NCBI RefSeq assembly: GCF_003096815.1
Contig: NZ_QENY01000010.1
Span: 1-64,000 of the forward strand
Direction: 5' to 3'
Source: Hallella colorans
GTDB taxonomy: Bacteria; Bacteroidota; Bacteroidia; Bacteroidales; Bacteroidaceae
Length of the DNA stretch: 64,000 nt
The translations under genes and the position numbers were made by a program. Below are positions 37,601 through 45,851 of the stretch, piece after piece. Under the pieces are notes generated by a model. That model was given only the letters and a program-made list of their open reading frames with translations, ran no database searches and had not been told where the DNA came from. Positions within the stretch are counted from its first letter, which is position 1. Each line of letters starts with the position of its first letter.

Positions 37601-37998
37601 CCGCGCAAATCAACGACTTGTACGTCAACCATCTCAACGTGCGGCGTGACGTGGTAAACCGCTGGACTCCAGACAACCCACGCACCGACGCATACCCACG
37701 GATTATCGACGCATACGGCGAGTTTTTAGGTCTGAAGAACTACATGACAACGGAGAGCACGATTACGAAGGCATCCACATTGGAAGACGTATCCTATTTC
37801 AAAATAGGCTCTCTCTATCTGAACTACTCGTTTGAGGAATCGATTATTCGCTCATTACGCCTCAGTTCACTGTCTGTATCGTTCACCATGAACAACCTGC
37901 TCACGCTGACAAACTACTCGGGAATAGACCCAGAAACTCCCGGAGCGGTTTACCCCATGGCACGAACATTCACATTCGGACTATCAGTAGGTTTCTAA
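34675..37998 (+). CDS. SusC/RagA-like TonB-dependent transporter (peptide locus)
   Basis: About 1107 aa. Start at 34675 (34687 also fits) gives a signal peptide MTKLKVLLLMLFCAC...TYAQ. Carboxypeptidase-like domain (VVVDATGEGLPGATVKVSGK), plug (QVVVTGYQRTTKRRITGSVA, SAAAIYGSRAAGGVIVVTTK), barrel ending TFTFGLSVGF. It lies directly after two exported peptidases and before a SusD, with no glycosidase or lyase in the operon. The cargo is therefore probably oligopeptides, as for RagAB of Porphyromonas gingivalis. That assignment is context only. Confidence 0.92.
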   Translation: MTDSMTKLKVLLLMLFCACVLQATYAQNTHGDSDILVDIVVVDATGEGLPGATVKVSGKPIPVLTDMDGKVKLWVRKGEKITVSYLGMQPRVLVVNKPISGTITLSNDEKTLDQVVVTGYQRTTKRRITGSVATIDAKELKDRPLNNLDLLLQGKVAGMDVKALSGRPGETAKVRIRGTNTITGNADPLWVVDGVPLQQNVPTIATNSQIRAGDFSEIFTNGISGINPNDIESVTVLKDASAAAIYGSRAAGGVIVVTTKRGQKGKMHMSYSTNVSLTTTPPRDANLMNASEKLDWEQKLWDQFSASRFNNKQTYPVIGAVGMIRSGYGKYAGLSKQQQDAEIEKLRGHSTDWFKELFRNSVSQSHYLSMSGGGEKSNYYISLGYGNNNGLVKRSSYDRYNISSKLDMQANSRVKLGLSIDLSWQGSHGSSAGVDMFNYAYFANPYERPYNDDGSYAGDQTYHYLRLANGNMDFPMPPNGFNVLRELNNTNSESKNFNVTTIANLSVKILDCLNFEGLASYGYNNNNSDNYNGKDTYAAWMDRPFEPNRQTSKRVYSSISQSSAYNKNYNLRGQFHFFNTFKDNHYVSALLGAEIRGQYAKSIFTKRYGYDPVSGNASIPTFPEGTKIDTGTLLRYASIVNGLSGQSIVEDRFASFYMSMDYSYRNRYVASLTARTDGSNNFGSNEQFNPTGSLGLSWNVDQENFMKALKPIVSSLSVRTAFGYTGNINKSVYPQLVMDYVNVFRRTDNDYYRMGFLKNAPNDKLRWEKTRDMKLSLDAGFFNERLRLSAEVYKRRTEDAVSEIRVPYTTGFSTQKFNTSTLENNGLELTLYAQFLKTKDWSGSLTANMAYNYNKLVKYTPPTSGLSSGRYEGYPLGSIFSGKLIGVDEMTGIYAYQPRPDAVFNSAADYYNYENYLFYLGTGNAPTNGGYSISLSYKRFSIGVGGSFSIGGKIVNDVTCPVDYSSLEGKTIERIPAQINDLYVNHLNVRRDVVNRWTPDNPRTDAYPRIIDAYGEFLGLKNYMTTESTITKASTLEDVSYFKIGSLYLNYSFEESIIRSLRLSSLSVSFTMNNLLTLTNYSGIDPETPGAVYPMARTFTFGLSVGF

Positions 37999-38016
37999 AT
38001 CATAACACATCAAAAC

Positions 38017-39414
38017 ATGAAGAAAATATTCATTATCATATCGACAATACTGCTGTTGACTTCGTGCGATAAATACCTTGACATCAAACCGTATGGACGC
38101 ACCATCCCCAAGACGGCAGAAGAGTTTGCCGCTCTCATCCACCCATATCTCAACGTCATTGATGAGGGCAGCGAAAACTATGTTGTATTTAACGCCTCCG
38201 CTTGTCTTGACTTTGACCTTGCGGGGGGCGACGACTTCGAAGCCAGCCTCACCGAGCAATCGGGAAGAGCCATGCCATTCTATATCGGCAACATTGTCAA
38301 CAGCTATTCGCAATCGGCATATTGGCGAAACTATGCCCTGATTCGAGACTGCAACATCGTAATCGCCAACATGAAAGAACGAGACACCCAAGAGGCTAAC
38401 AATGTCTTGGCCGCCGCCTATGCCCTGCGCGGCGTGGCTTACTACCAGCTTATGCGCATGTTTTGCCCCTCGCCCATCAAAGGACAGTTCGACAAGCAAT
38501 TAGGATTGCCATTGGTGGTCAGCTTTGACATGGAAGCTCGGCCTATCCGTAGCACCTTACAGCAAACCATTGACCAAATAGAGCGTGACCTAAAAGCCTC
38601 TATCAACTATCATTGCACTAACGATTTGTATCGTTTTACGGAGCCTGTCACTAAAGGATATTTAGCCCAGCTCTATTTCTGGACAGAACAATGGGACAAG
38701 GTGGTGCCTTTGGCAAACGAGCTAATCAAGCTATACCCACTTGTGGGAGGCGAGGCATACAAGATGATGGTCATCAACCCCGGCTCTCCAAAAGAGGGCA
38801 ACCATATCATGACCGCATATCGCTCGACGACCACCACCACCGTGCAGGAGTACGAAAGCAAAGCCGCTTCCATAGCCTATCGGCCTGTAAGCAAGCGCTA
38901 CATGCAGTGTTTCGCGAAAGACGAGATAGCAAACGATGTGCGAGCAAGCCTATTTGTAAACAAAAAGCGCAAGGCTACAAAGCCCATTTTCTGCGGAATG
39001 CGCTCCGCCGAACTGCAACTCATGCTGGCAGAAAGCTACGCCCACATGGGCAAAGATGCCGAAGCATTGGCCGCCATCAACCTGCTGCGTAGCCTGCGCA
39101 TTAAAGACGCCCAGCCACTGAGCCTCGACAAGTTGCCCGAGAGGAACAGCCAAGAACGCATCGTGGTAGACGCCGAGGGCAAACCACTGTCCAAACTTAT
39201 GGCTGTGATTCTGAATGAGCGCCGCAAAGAGATGTTCATGGAGGGCGATCGCATGTTTGAGCTGAAACGAAACGGCACACCCGAATTTTGGACTGCCTAC
39301 GACGGATTGCGCTACAACACGGAGAAATACATGTACACCATGCCCATCCCAGAGTCTGAGCTGCGCATTAATCCCGGCATCGTGCAAAACGAAGGCTACA
39401 AAGATGCCATATAA
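38017..39414 (+). CDS. SusD/RagB-like lipoprotein (peptide locus)
   Basis: 465 aa with lipobox LLTSC and the SusD start DKYLDIKPYGRTIPKTAEEF. VLAAAYALRGVAYYQLMRMF is the first TPR-like helix pair; MRSAELQLMLAESYAHMGKD and LNERRKEMFMEGDRMFELKR are the C-terminal SusD signature. At 465 aa it is shorter than the two PUL SusDs (579 and 570). It begins 18 bp after susC and is followed by small lipoproteins in place of a glycan-binding protein. Confidence 0.92.
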   Translation: MKKIFIIISTILLLTSCDKYLDIKPYGRTIPKTAEEFAALIHPYLNVIDEGSENYVVFNASACLDFDLAGGDDFEASLTEQSGRAMPFYIGNIVNSYSQSAYWRNYALIRDCNIVIANMKERDTQEANNVLAAAYALRGVAYYQLMRMFCPSPIKGQFDKQLGLPLVVSFDMEARPIRSTLQQTIDQIERDLKASINYHCTNDLYRFTEPVTKGYLAQLYFWTEQWDKVVPLANELIKLYPLVGGEAYKMMVINPGSPKEGNHIMTAYRSTTTTTVQEYESKAASIAYRPVSKRYMQCFAKDEIANDVRASLFVNKKRKATKPIFCGMRSAELQLMLAESYAHMGKDAEALAAINLLRSLRIKDAQPLSLDKLPERNSQERIVVDAEGKPLSKLMAVILNERRKEMFMEGDRMFELKRNGTPEFWTAYDGLRYNTEKYMYTMPIPESELRINPGIVQNEGYKDAI

Positions 39415-39437
39415 CATTCAATATAGGAGAACGAACG

Positions 39438-39656
39438 ATGAAAAACAATATATTCAAATTAGCGCTCACAGTCACGATGTGTATCGGCATGGCAACTTTC
39501 TGCGCATGCGAAAAGGCCGATGAGATGCCACCGCGCATTGACAAAAACGCCACGGCAAACCGTGTTTACAAGCTGCCCGACCCCACCTCGCTAACCAATG
39601 AGGAACGAGACATGGTGGACAGCGTGAAAAATGAGTACGAGAACGCCGTAAAATAG
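39438..39656 (+). CDS. Small lipoprotein, 72 aa
   Basis: Signal peptide with a lipobox-like FCAC at residues 21-24, then about 48 polar residues (KADEMPPRIDKNATANRVYK, LPDPTSLTNEERDMVDSVKN). No family recognised. The gene is short but well placed: 23 bp after susD, in frame with a proper signal, and 32 bp before the next lipoprotein ATG. Small lipoproteins of this kind can be accessory parts of SusCD complexes; that is a guess here. Confidence 0.65.
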   Translation: MKNNIFKLALTVTMCIGMATFCACEKADEMPPRIDKNATANRVYKLPDPTSLTNEERDMVDSVKNEYENAVK

Positions 39657-39688
39657 GCATAACATTATTGACATATAGACTTTCAATC

Positions 39689-40990
39689 ATGAAGAAAACC
39701 ATATTTCTAATGACGCTGCTCTGCCTTGTTTTCGTATCTTGCAAAGAAGACGAGAGCACACAGACAGGCATGCCCGTAGGCACAGAGAAAGCCTACTACA
39801 CCCTCCAAAACGAGGTGGGGGCCACGGTAAGACTTGGCATGAAAACCATCAAGCCAGCCGAGACCGACCTTGAGATACCCGTGAAATTCACCGGAGCCGA
39901 AGAGGGCGTGGACTTCACGGCATCGGCAAACGCCTTTCATGTAAAAAAAGGCGAAAGCCAAGCCTTTATCACATTGACCCGGAAAAAAGTGTCTGCCAGC
40001 AAGACTCTCATGGCAACGCTGCAACCTACAAACGGCGTGAAAGTGGGTATACTCAAGTATTCTGAGGTGTATTTCGTGGGAGCCAATATCTACTCGTTCG
40101 AGGACACCAAGGCTCAGTTGGCGCTGTCCAACGCTTTCGCCGTGTCCATCAGGACCGACAAGGGTGACCGTTTCAGCTTCAACACCGAGACAAAATTAGA
40201 TGTCGAGTTAGACAAAGAGCTCTCCACGGCCGTCGAGGGCACACACTTCAAATTTGCGAACGACGAGAAGAAAATAGTCTTCAAGCCAGGGGACAACACC
40301 GGTACTATCACCCTCGACTTTCTGAAACTTGAAAAAGGCAAGGACAAAATAGTGCTCAGGCTGCCCGCTACCGACAACCTGTCAGTAGGAGAAAACGCCA
40401 TGATGACCATACAAATAGTAGGGCCGGCCAACTTCAACGGCACGTGGGCCTTCAAGACCGTGTCTAACGCCAAGTGGCTAAAGGATAACATGGGAGCCAA
40501 CGCGGAAGTATTGGTAGATGGAACGCCCGAAAACGACTTCATAACGTTCAAGGGAGACAACGACGCTTACATTTTCACGCCTCAACTGAAAGGCAAGTTG
40601 AAAAACTATTTCACAGCCCCGGGCAAGGCCACCTACATGGGCACGCGCATAGAAATGATGCAAGAGTATGGCGGATGGCCAATGCCCAAAGTGCAACTTA
40701 GCGTCTTGAGGATAGACAACGTGAACCTGTCCATGGACGAGAAAGACCAAAACATAAAGCAGGCTCGCGTAGGATTTAGATTGGTGAAGAGCGAGGAAAC
40801 TGGCGAGGAGATGCTTGAGATGACCATCTACGACTACAAGCCAGTGGAAAACACCGTCAAGATGGATTGGGGATCTACATGGAAAGAAACCTATGAGATG
40901 ATGGAATACTCTGCTGTGGAGGGTGAACCCGTCATGTTGTCATGCCCCTTGCGCGTGTTATTCACCAAGGTAAGCAAGACCAAGCCTTAA
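39689..40990 (+). CDS. Surface lipoprotein with Calx-beta/DUF4843-like domains
   Basis: 433 aa from ATG 39689 (an upstream ATG at 39668 adds seven residues before the signal). Lipobox VFVSC, then Calx-beta-like repeats typical of DUF4843-type proteins: IPVKFTGAEEGVDFTASANA with FHVKKGESQAFITL, and later AVEGTHFKFANDEKKIVFKP with GDNTGTITLDFL. The C-terminal third is a separate beta-rich domain. Likely a surface binding protein for the peptide SusCD system. Last gene of the operon; a hairpin at 41079-41115 follows. Confidence 0.7.
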   Translation: MKKTIFLMTLLCLVFVSCKEDESTQTGMPVGTEKAYYTLQNEVGATVRLGMKTIKPAETDLEIPVKFTGAEEGVDFTASANAFHVKKGESQAFITLTRKKVSASKTLMATLQPTNGVKVGILKYSEVYFVGANIYSFEDTKAQLALSNAFAVSIRTDKGDRFSFNTETKLDVELDKELSTAVEGTHFKFANDEKKIVFKPGDNTGTITLDFLKLEKGKDKIVLRLPATDNLSVGENAMMTIQIVGPANFNGTWAFKTVSNAKWLKDNMGANAEVLVDGTPENDFITFKGDNDAYIFTPQLKGKLKNYFTAPGKATYMGTRIEMMQEYGGWPMPKVQLSVLRIDNVNLSMDEKDQNIKQARVGFRLVKSEETGEEMLEMTIYDYKPVENTVKMDWGSTWKETYEMMEYSAVEGEPVMLSCPLRVLFTKVSKTKP

Positions 40991-41078
40991 CCCATGGGGC
41001 CGTGGTGGAGCTTTGCTTAGCTTTCCGCCATGCGACACGTCATGGGAAGCTCGCAAGGCTAAGCCTTGAGTGTATTAT

Positions 41079-41115
41079 AAGCGGGACAGACGACAAGTGA
41101 GCGTCTGTTCCGCTT
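41079..41115 (+). terminator. Hairpin after the peptide locus
   Basis: aagcgggacagacg/cgtctgttccgctt: 14-bp stem with one G-U pair (41079-41092 with 41102-41115), 9-nt loop. It is followed by ggctattatata, not a clean U-run, so termination is probable but not certain. Confidence 0.6.
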
Positions 41116-41164
41116 GGCTATTATATATGATAGTCTTAAGAGATACGCAAACGTGTTCACCCAC

Positions 41165-41570
41165 GACAATTTGTCAAAAAATAATCACAAAAAACGGCAC
41201 CCACCACACTGCCATTACAGAGCCTGAAAATCGTGCAAATTCATCAAAAGACAAGTTACGGTAACACAGTCATAGCACTGGTAGCATGCGATTGATACCG
41301 ATAGGCAACGCAATTAGGTTACAAACGCGCCGCGTTTCGAGCCTAATCGACTCGCCTTTAAGCCTTAAACGCATGGCGATTAAGGCTTAATGGCAAGCCA
41401 ACAGATGACCATTTTAGTTGGCGCAACTTCTAATACGCCTCAACTATCTATGTTACAACACGTTGTAAAAACCGTTCATTTTTGGCGTATTTGCGAGCAA
41501 AGAGGTAGGCGATTGCAAATACACAAATCCTGAGCCACCATTTGTCCGTTATTTTAGGGATAAAAAAAGA
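41165..41570 (+). repeat. Dispersed intergenic repeat, copy C
   Basis: Closest partner of copy B: the two can be aligned from tttgtcaaa...taatcacaaaaaacg (B: tttgtcaaataatagtcacaa) to the ttttgtccgtt-type end (tttgtccgttatttt here), with the core aaacgcgccgcgtttcgagc identical. The hairpin module is gcgtatttgc (41485-41494) with gcaaatac (41515-41522). It lies between convergent transcripts, so it cannot simply be a promoter. Bases 41570-41770 hold nothing recognisable. Confidence 0.8.
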
Positions 41571-41772
41571 GAGAAATAACATTTATGCAACAGATTTTTT
41601 GGGGTTGAAACAGTATATGTGAAGTATGGCTACATGCAAGATATTCTTTCAAAATTATCAAGCAATATGTTGATAAAGAGCTTTTCAAAGTGACGGATCA
41701 ACGTATACATACGCAACAAAAAGTGGGATAAAGAAAGAAGAAAGGCTCGCACAGGCATATTGTGTATAAGGC

Positions 41773-41811
41773 AAAAGCCCGCAATACCAATCACTGGTAT
41801 TACGGACTTTT
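41773..41811 (-). terminator. Terminator of the C10 protease gene
   Basis: aaaagcccgcaatacca/tggtattacggactttt: 17-bp stem with two non-Watson-Crick positions and a 5-nt loop, 44 bp after the stop of the minus-strand protease gene. The minus-strand RNA ends GCGGGCTTTTGCC. Confidence 0.65.
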
Positions 41812-41854
41812 AATTATTGTTTTACTGATCTATCAGCTCTAAACGGCTTGAAAT

Positions 41855-44077
41855 TTAACGCACTTGCAGCGTGTAATCCTCAACCTCACCATTAGAGAAT
41901 CCTCCACATGGATCTTGATAACGGTCGGGGCTGGCTATAATTCGTATGCGATAGTTACCCTTTTGAGTGGTTGCAGGTACATATATGTAGCCCGAGAAAC
42001 CATAATAAGAGTAGCGTTCCACCTTCTTCTCGTTTGGTGAGAATACTCCATCGTTGTTGAAATCAACATAAACACGCCAATACATCTTATTTCTGAAAGA
42101 AGATTTGAAACCCGGAGTGAGCACATACTTAAAAGACTGCCCCTGGCTTGCGTACGCAATGTAAGAAGTAAAGTCAGAGTATGCACTTCCGCCAGACACC
42201 TTCGTCATGGTGCTAAGACTAATTTGGCTGATATAAGCTGATGAGAAATTGGCAGCTCCAACAGTACAGTAAGTAGTTGGATTGGGTGTCGGATCAGGGT
42301 CTGGATCAGGTGTAGGATCGGGTGTCGGGTCGGGGTTGGGATCTGGTTTAGGGTCTGGGTCAGGGTCTGGATTTGGCTTAGGATCAGGTTCTGGCACAGA
42401 AGGCTTCGTAATGACAGCTGTATAATCCTCAACCTCGCCATAAGTGAAATGTTCGTCAGGCTTAGGATAGCTACCCCATTTTGCACTGACACGCACCCGA
42501 GTCTCTCCCTTCACGGCGTCGGTGGGAACCTTGAACATACGATAGAAATAGTTGTCAGAATTCATGTACTGAGCCAACACACGCTCGTTGTCCTCAAACT
42601 TTTTGTTACCATTAAAGTCTACCCACACACACCAGTACATGGGATAAACCCCGTTAGGAAATCGCGGCATGAGCGTAATGTAGTTGCTGCTACCAGCCTC
42701 AAGCTCCACTTTCTTATTATTGAAGAATGTGTAGGAAGAAGCTCCACTATAGTTTTGCATGTCGCCGATACTTACATAATAGATGTAGGTGGAGTTGAAA
42801 TAGTCTGAATAAGAAGGCGCGTAATTATCTGTCGGCGTTGGATCGGGCGTCGGATCAGGGTCGTTACCATCATTATAACCTGGAGGTGCGAAATTCACCA
42901 CAATGGTTTGCCAATAGTTAAAACCACCGGAGCCACCACCAATACCTAATCCACTCGGGTCGAGCGCATTGAGCAGGAAGTAGCCATCTGAATATCCGCC
43001 CCATCCCCAATTGATGTGAAAATATCCGTTAGAACTGTAACCATCGCAAACAAAGGAGTGACCGCCACCGTCGCCGCTTCCGGCATACTGCACGGGCCTG
43101 CGATTGTCAAGTTCATTGCGCACTATACTCTCCCACTGTGTGGTGGAATAGTTTGAACGCTCTAAACTGGTTACGGCATCAGGATAAGAATAGTAATTCT
43201 TCAACATCTGCGGAACATACTGCTGGAAAGTACCGCTACCAGATGGCGAGAAGCCCATGTCCAGGCCCACAGCGACACCGTAACACAGACTTGCCACATC
43301 GTCGTTGGAGCCACGGAGCACTGAATACGGCATGTTCTTCCAATTCAAATCATAGTTGTAATTGAAAGATAGTGTTCCATAGCTGGAGTTGTAAGAGTGG
43401 TATCCCTTGCCCCGAGCAGGATACTCATAGAAGCGCATGATTTGGGATGTAGCTGTAGCTACACAACCCACAGGACAGTTGGCTGGACAGTAAGCGTTGT
43501 AATAAGGGGCTTGGTTCCAATGAATATTTGCTAACAGCGGACTTACTGCTGTTTGCGCATTCATCTCTTGATTGGTTCCTGCAATAGCCGTCTGGCGCAT
43601 TTGCTTGATACGGTCGTCTATCTTTACATTGTCATAGGCAAAGCGTATCTCTTTAGAATAGCCGTCAAGAAGCTCTCGCATATTCACAGGTATCCTGTTA
43701 GGATCAAACTTACCGTTGGTAGAATAGCCAAGAATGGGATAGGTACCCTTCGAAGCGGATACTACAATATAGCCATCATCACCATAGTTGATGATGTAAT
43801 AAGTGGAGCGTTGTGCATTTGAAGCACGGGTAAGCGGTTTACCATCAGTATAAACCATTTTTAGTTCAGGTATGCCGTTCGCCCTGGTTTTCACTTGGGC
43901 CACATCACTGTTCTGCTCAAGGAAGTTCCCTGCGATTTCCAAGGCCTCTTTTTCTTCTACAAAATTACTTTCGCTATTGTTTGTGCTGATGGATTGGAAT
44001 TCATCAGTTTGGCATCCCCAAAGGGTGAACAAGCCAACGAAGAAAAGGCCATACAATAATTTGGAAAAACGTTTCAT
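41855..44077 (-). CDS. C10 cysteine protease (streptopain/interpain type), lipoprotein
   Basis: 740 aa. Lipobox LWGC22, then an inhibitory propeptide (to ~170). The papain-like catalytic domain has Cys205 in PVGCVATATSQIM and His340 in GGGHSFVCDGY, and contains FHINWGWGG, the C10 signature. Two GEVED-type beta domains follow, each ending FxxGEVEDYT, joined by Pro-Asp linkers (PDPTPDPTP; a longer PDPKPNPDPDPDPKP stretch). Family members include SpeB of Streptococcus pyogenes and interpain A of Prevotella intermedia. It lies 148 bp behind the cytolysin-like gene on the same strand. Confidence 0.92.
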   Translation of the reverse strand: MKRFSKLLYGLFFVGLFTLWGCQTDEFQSISTNNSESNFVEEKEALEIAGNFLEQNSDVAQVKTRANGIPELKMVYTDGKPLTRASNAQRSTYYIINYGDDGYIVVSASKGTYPILGYSTNGKFDPNRIPVNMRELLDGYSKEIRFAYDNVKIDDRIKQMRQTAIAGTNQEMNAQTAVSPLLANIHWNQAPYYNAYCPANCPVGCVATATSQIMRFYEYPARGKGYHSYNSSYGTLSFNYNYDLNWKNMPYSVLRGSNDDVASLCYGVAVGLDMGFSPSGSGTFQQYVPQMLKNYYSYPDAVTSLERSNYSTTQWESIVRNELDNRRPVQYAGSGDGGGHSFVCDGYSSNGYFHINWGWGGYSDGYFLLNALDPSGLGIGGGSGGFNYWQTIVVNFAPPGYNDGNDPDPTPDPTPTDNYAPSYSDYFNSTYIYYVSIGDMQNYSGASSYTFFNNKKVELEAGSSNYITLMPRFPNGVYPMYWCVWVDFNGNKKFEDNERVLAQYMNSDNYFYRMFKVPTDAVKGETRVRVSAKWGSYPKPDEHFTYGEVEDYTAVITKPSVPEPDPKPNPDPDPDPKPDPNPDPTPDPTPDPDPDPTPNPTTYCTVGAANFSSAYISQISLSTMTKVSGGSAYSDFTSYIAYASQGQSFKYVLTPGFKSSFRNKMYWRVYVDFNNDGVFSPNEKKVERYSYYGFSGYIYVPATTQKGNYRIRIIASPDRYQDPCGGFSNGEVEDYTLQVR

Positions 44078-44188
44078 CAGCGTAAAGGATTAATAATGTG
44101 AAAAGTACGATTTATATAAGCCAATAGGAATAAAGGGAAGTGCAAATTTTTAATGAATTTACACTTTCCACCTATAGCATGTAATATG

Positions 44189-44219
44189 CTTGGCGGAGAA
44201 TTTAACTTTCTCCGCCAAG
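44189..44219 (-). terminator. Hairpin between cytolysin-like gene and protease
   Basis: Perfect 12-bp stem cttggcggagaa/ttctccgccaag with a 7-nt loop, 6 bp after the stop of the minus-strand cytolysin-like gene. No U-run follows on the minus strand, so it may only attenuate, or protect the 3' end of the upstream message, while letting some transcription into the protease. Confidence 0.6.
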
Positions 44220-44225
44220 AAAAAA

Positions 44226-45851
44226 TTATTCAGTAGCGTAACTTACGTCAAAGACAATAGAACCGTGGAAGTCCACTGATATCTTACGGCGTGTCTGCAT
44301 GCCGAACTGGTAATCTTTTGCATCAAAAATCAAGTCTTTTAGCGTCTTGGTTATAGTAACTGTACCAAGATCGTCACCCTTAGTGGTTCCTGCTGCAACA
44401 GTATTACCCAACGTAAGGTTAATTTCGACCTTCTGATTGAGGAATGCATCCATGTCCATGCCGTTTCTATTCAGCGTAACTGTTGCTGTAGGTGCATCGA
44501 TTTGGGTGTAAATGTTCGGACCATTCATCTTGTAAGCATCTGAATAAGGAGCTTTGAACAAGGATATCGTTTGACCATTTGGCAATTTCATCGTTGCGTT
44601 ACCCCAAACATAAAGGTCTGGTTTGTTGGCTGCGGCGGCCTCCAATGCGGAAGGTGTGAGTTTGAAAGAAATACTGTTGCACTCTGGTACAAATACCGAA
44701 GAAATAATCGGGAATCGATCTGTAGTAAGCACCTGTGCCACAGAGTTGTCATCTACATAGCGGAGCGTGTAAGAAATTGGTTCTGCTGTAGAAATAGGCA
44801 TGGGCTCGGCGAGGCTCTTACGGAAACCTTCCCAGCCACCATCAGCGAGACGTCCGTGTTGCTCAGCTTTGCCACCAATGCAGAGCAGATGGAGCGCAGA
44901 CTCATCAAGCACCTTCTTATATTGTGTTTGCAAGTTCAAACTAAGATTGCCCCAGTTGGGAAGCAACAAGCCAATAGCGGCTGTAACTTCGTCATAGGTA
45001 TAGTTACTCGATACCAACATGTAAGCGATGCGTCCATAATACACGTCACTAACATAAACAGGAATGGTGCCCTCGAAATTTTTTGCCACCTCAGGTGCAT
45101 TGGCAAGAATACATCCTGTTGGCGTATCCATGGAAACGCTATAAACTTTTTGGATGAACTTCAACAGCACATGTGTCTTATTGCGCTGCCAAGAATTACT
45201 CAAGTCCCATGTAAGTTTTGCAGAAGTACCGATAGACCCAGAGAGCTGTACAGACCCAGATCTGTCAAGTGTTACCTGATGATACTCATATTCGGTCATT
45301 GCACCAGCGTCCTGTGCACCAAAAGAGAGCCAATCTTTGAGCACATCCTGATAAGAGCTCCATGTTGGGTCATTAAGCGGTCTAGAACTCAACGAACCCG
45401 GTTCTCTTGGCACAAGTGTGTTGGAAATAACGACAGGATTGAGTTTCTGTCCCTTAACGGGTTTGTACTCACCACTGGTAACGCTTCCGCCTACAAACAC
45501 GTGGCCTGGATAGATGGATGTCTGTGCAGGGTTAAAAATCATGAACTCATTGTAAGCCGTACCTGACTGGTGATAGGTAGTGCGCGTAATTTTTACACCA
45601 CGAACGCCATTTTCGAAATCGTAAGAAGAAGTTTCGGTGCCTGGAGTGGGCGTGGGAGGAACGTTAGGACCTGGTACACCACTACGCGACATACCTGCGC
45701 CAAGTGTATAATTGGAAAATGAGAACGATTCATTAACGTTTGGATTGGTGTTCTCATCGACCAATGGATCCTCACTTGAACAAGCACTAAAAGCCAAAAC
45801 GGCTGCAATCGAGAGCCAGATCTTTGGCGAGTGCAATTTGAAATTTTTCAT
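44226..45851 (-). CDS. Cholesterol-dependent-cytolysin-like (CDCL) pore-forming lipoprotein
   Basis: 541 aa, lipobox FSAC24, then a Pro/Thr-rich linker. Residues ~100-375 keep CDC core landmarks: PGHVFVGGSV; LLKFIQKVYSVSMDTP (insertion-helix/strand region); IPVYVSDVYYGRIAYM (YGR at 272-274); LQTQYKKVLDESALHLLCIGG; EPISYTLRYVDDNSVAQV. After ~380 the C-terminal domain is unlike CDC domain 4: the Trp-rich undecapeptide and the Thr-Leu cholesterol motif are not seen. CDC-like proteins of Bacteroidetes are known, some acting in pairs on bacterial membranes (recalled). No partner gene is present here. The target membrane is unknown. Confidence 0.85.
   Translation of the reverse strand: MKNFKLHSPKIWLSIAAVLAFSACSSEDPLVDENTNPNVNESFSFSNYTLGAGMSRSGVPGPNVPPTPTPGTETSSYDFENGVRGVKITRTTYHQSGTAYNEFMIFNPAQTSIYPGHVFVGGSVTSGEYKPVKGQKLNPVVISNTLVPREPGSLSSRPLNDPTWSSYQDVLKDWLSFGAQDAGAMTEYEYHQVTLDRSGSVQLSGSIGTSAKLTWDLSNSWQRNKTHVLLKFIQKVYSVSMDTPTGCILANAPEVAKNFEGTIPVYVSDVYYGRIAYMLVSSNYTYDEVTAAIGLLLPNWGNLSLNLQTQYKKVLDESALHLLCIGGKAEQHGRLADGGWEGFRKSLAEPMPISTAEPISYTLRYVDDNSVAQVLTTDRFPIISSVFVPECNSISFKLTPSALEAAAANKPDLYVWGNATMKLPNGQTISLFKAPYSDAYKMNGPNIYTQIDAPTATVTLNRNGMDMDAFLNQKVEINLTLGNTVAAGTTKGDDLGTVTITKTLKDLIFDAKDYQFGMQTRRKISVDFHGSIVFDVSYATE

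Noticed and set aside
44571..45566. 331-codon plus-strand frame opposite the cytolysin-like gene
   Set aside because: Cys/His/Arg-rich, no recognisable domain; the opposite strand encodes CDC landmarks in order.
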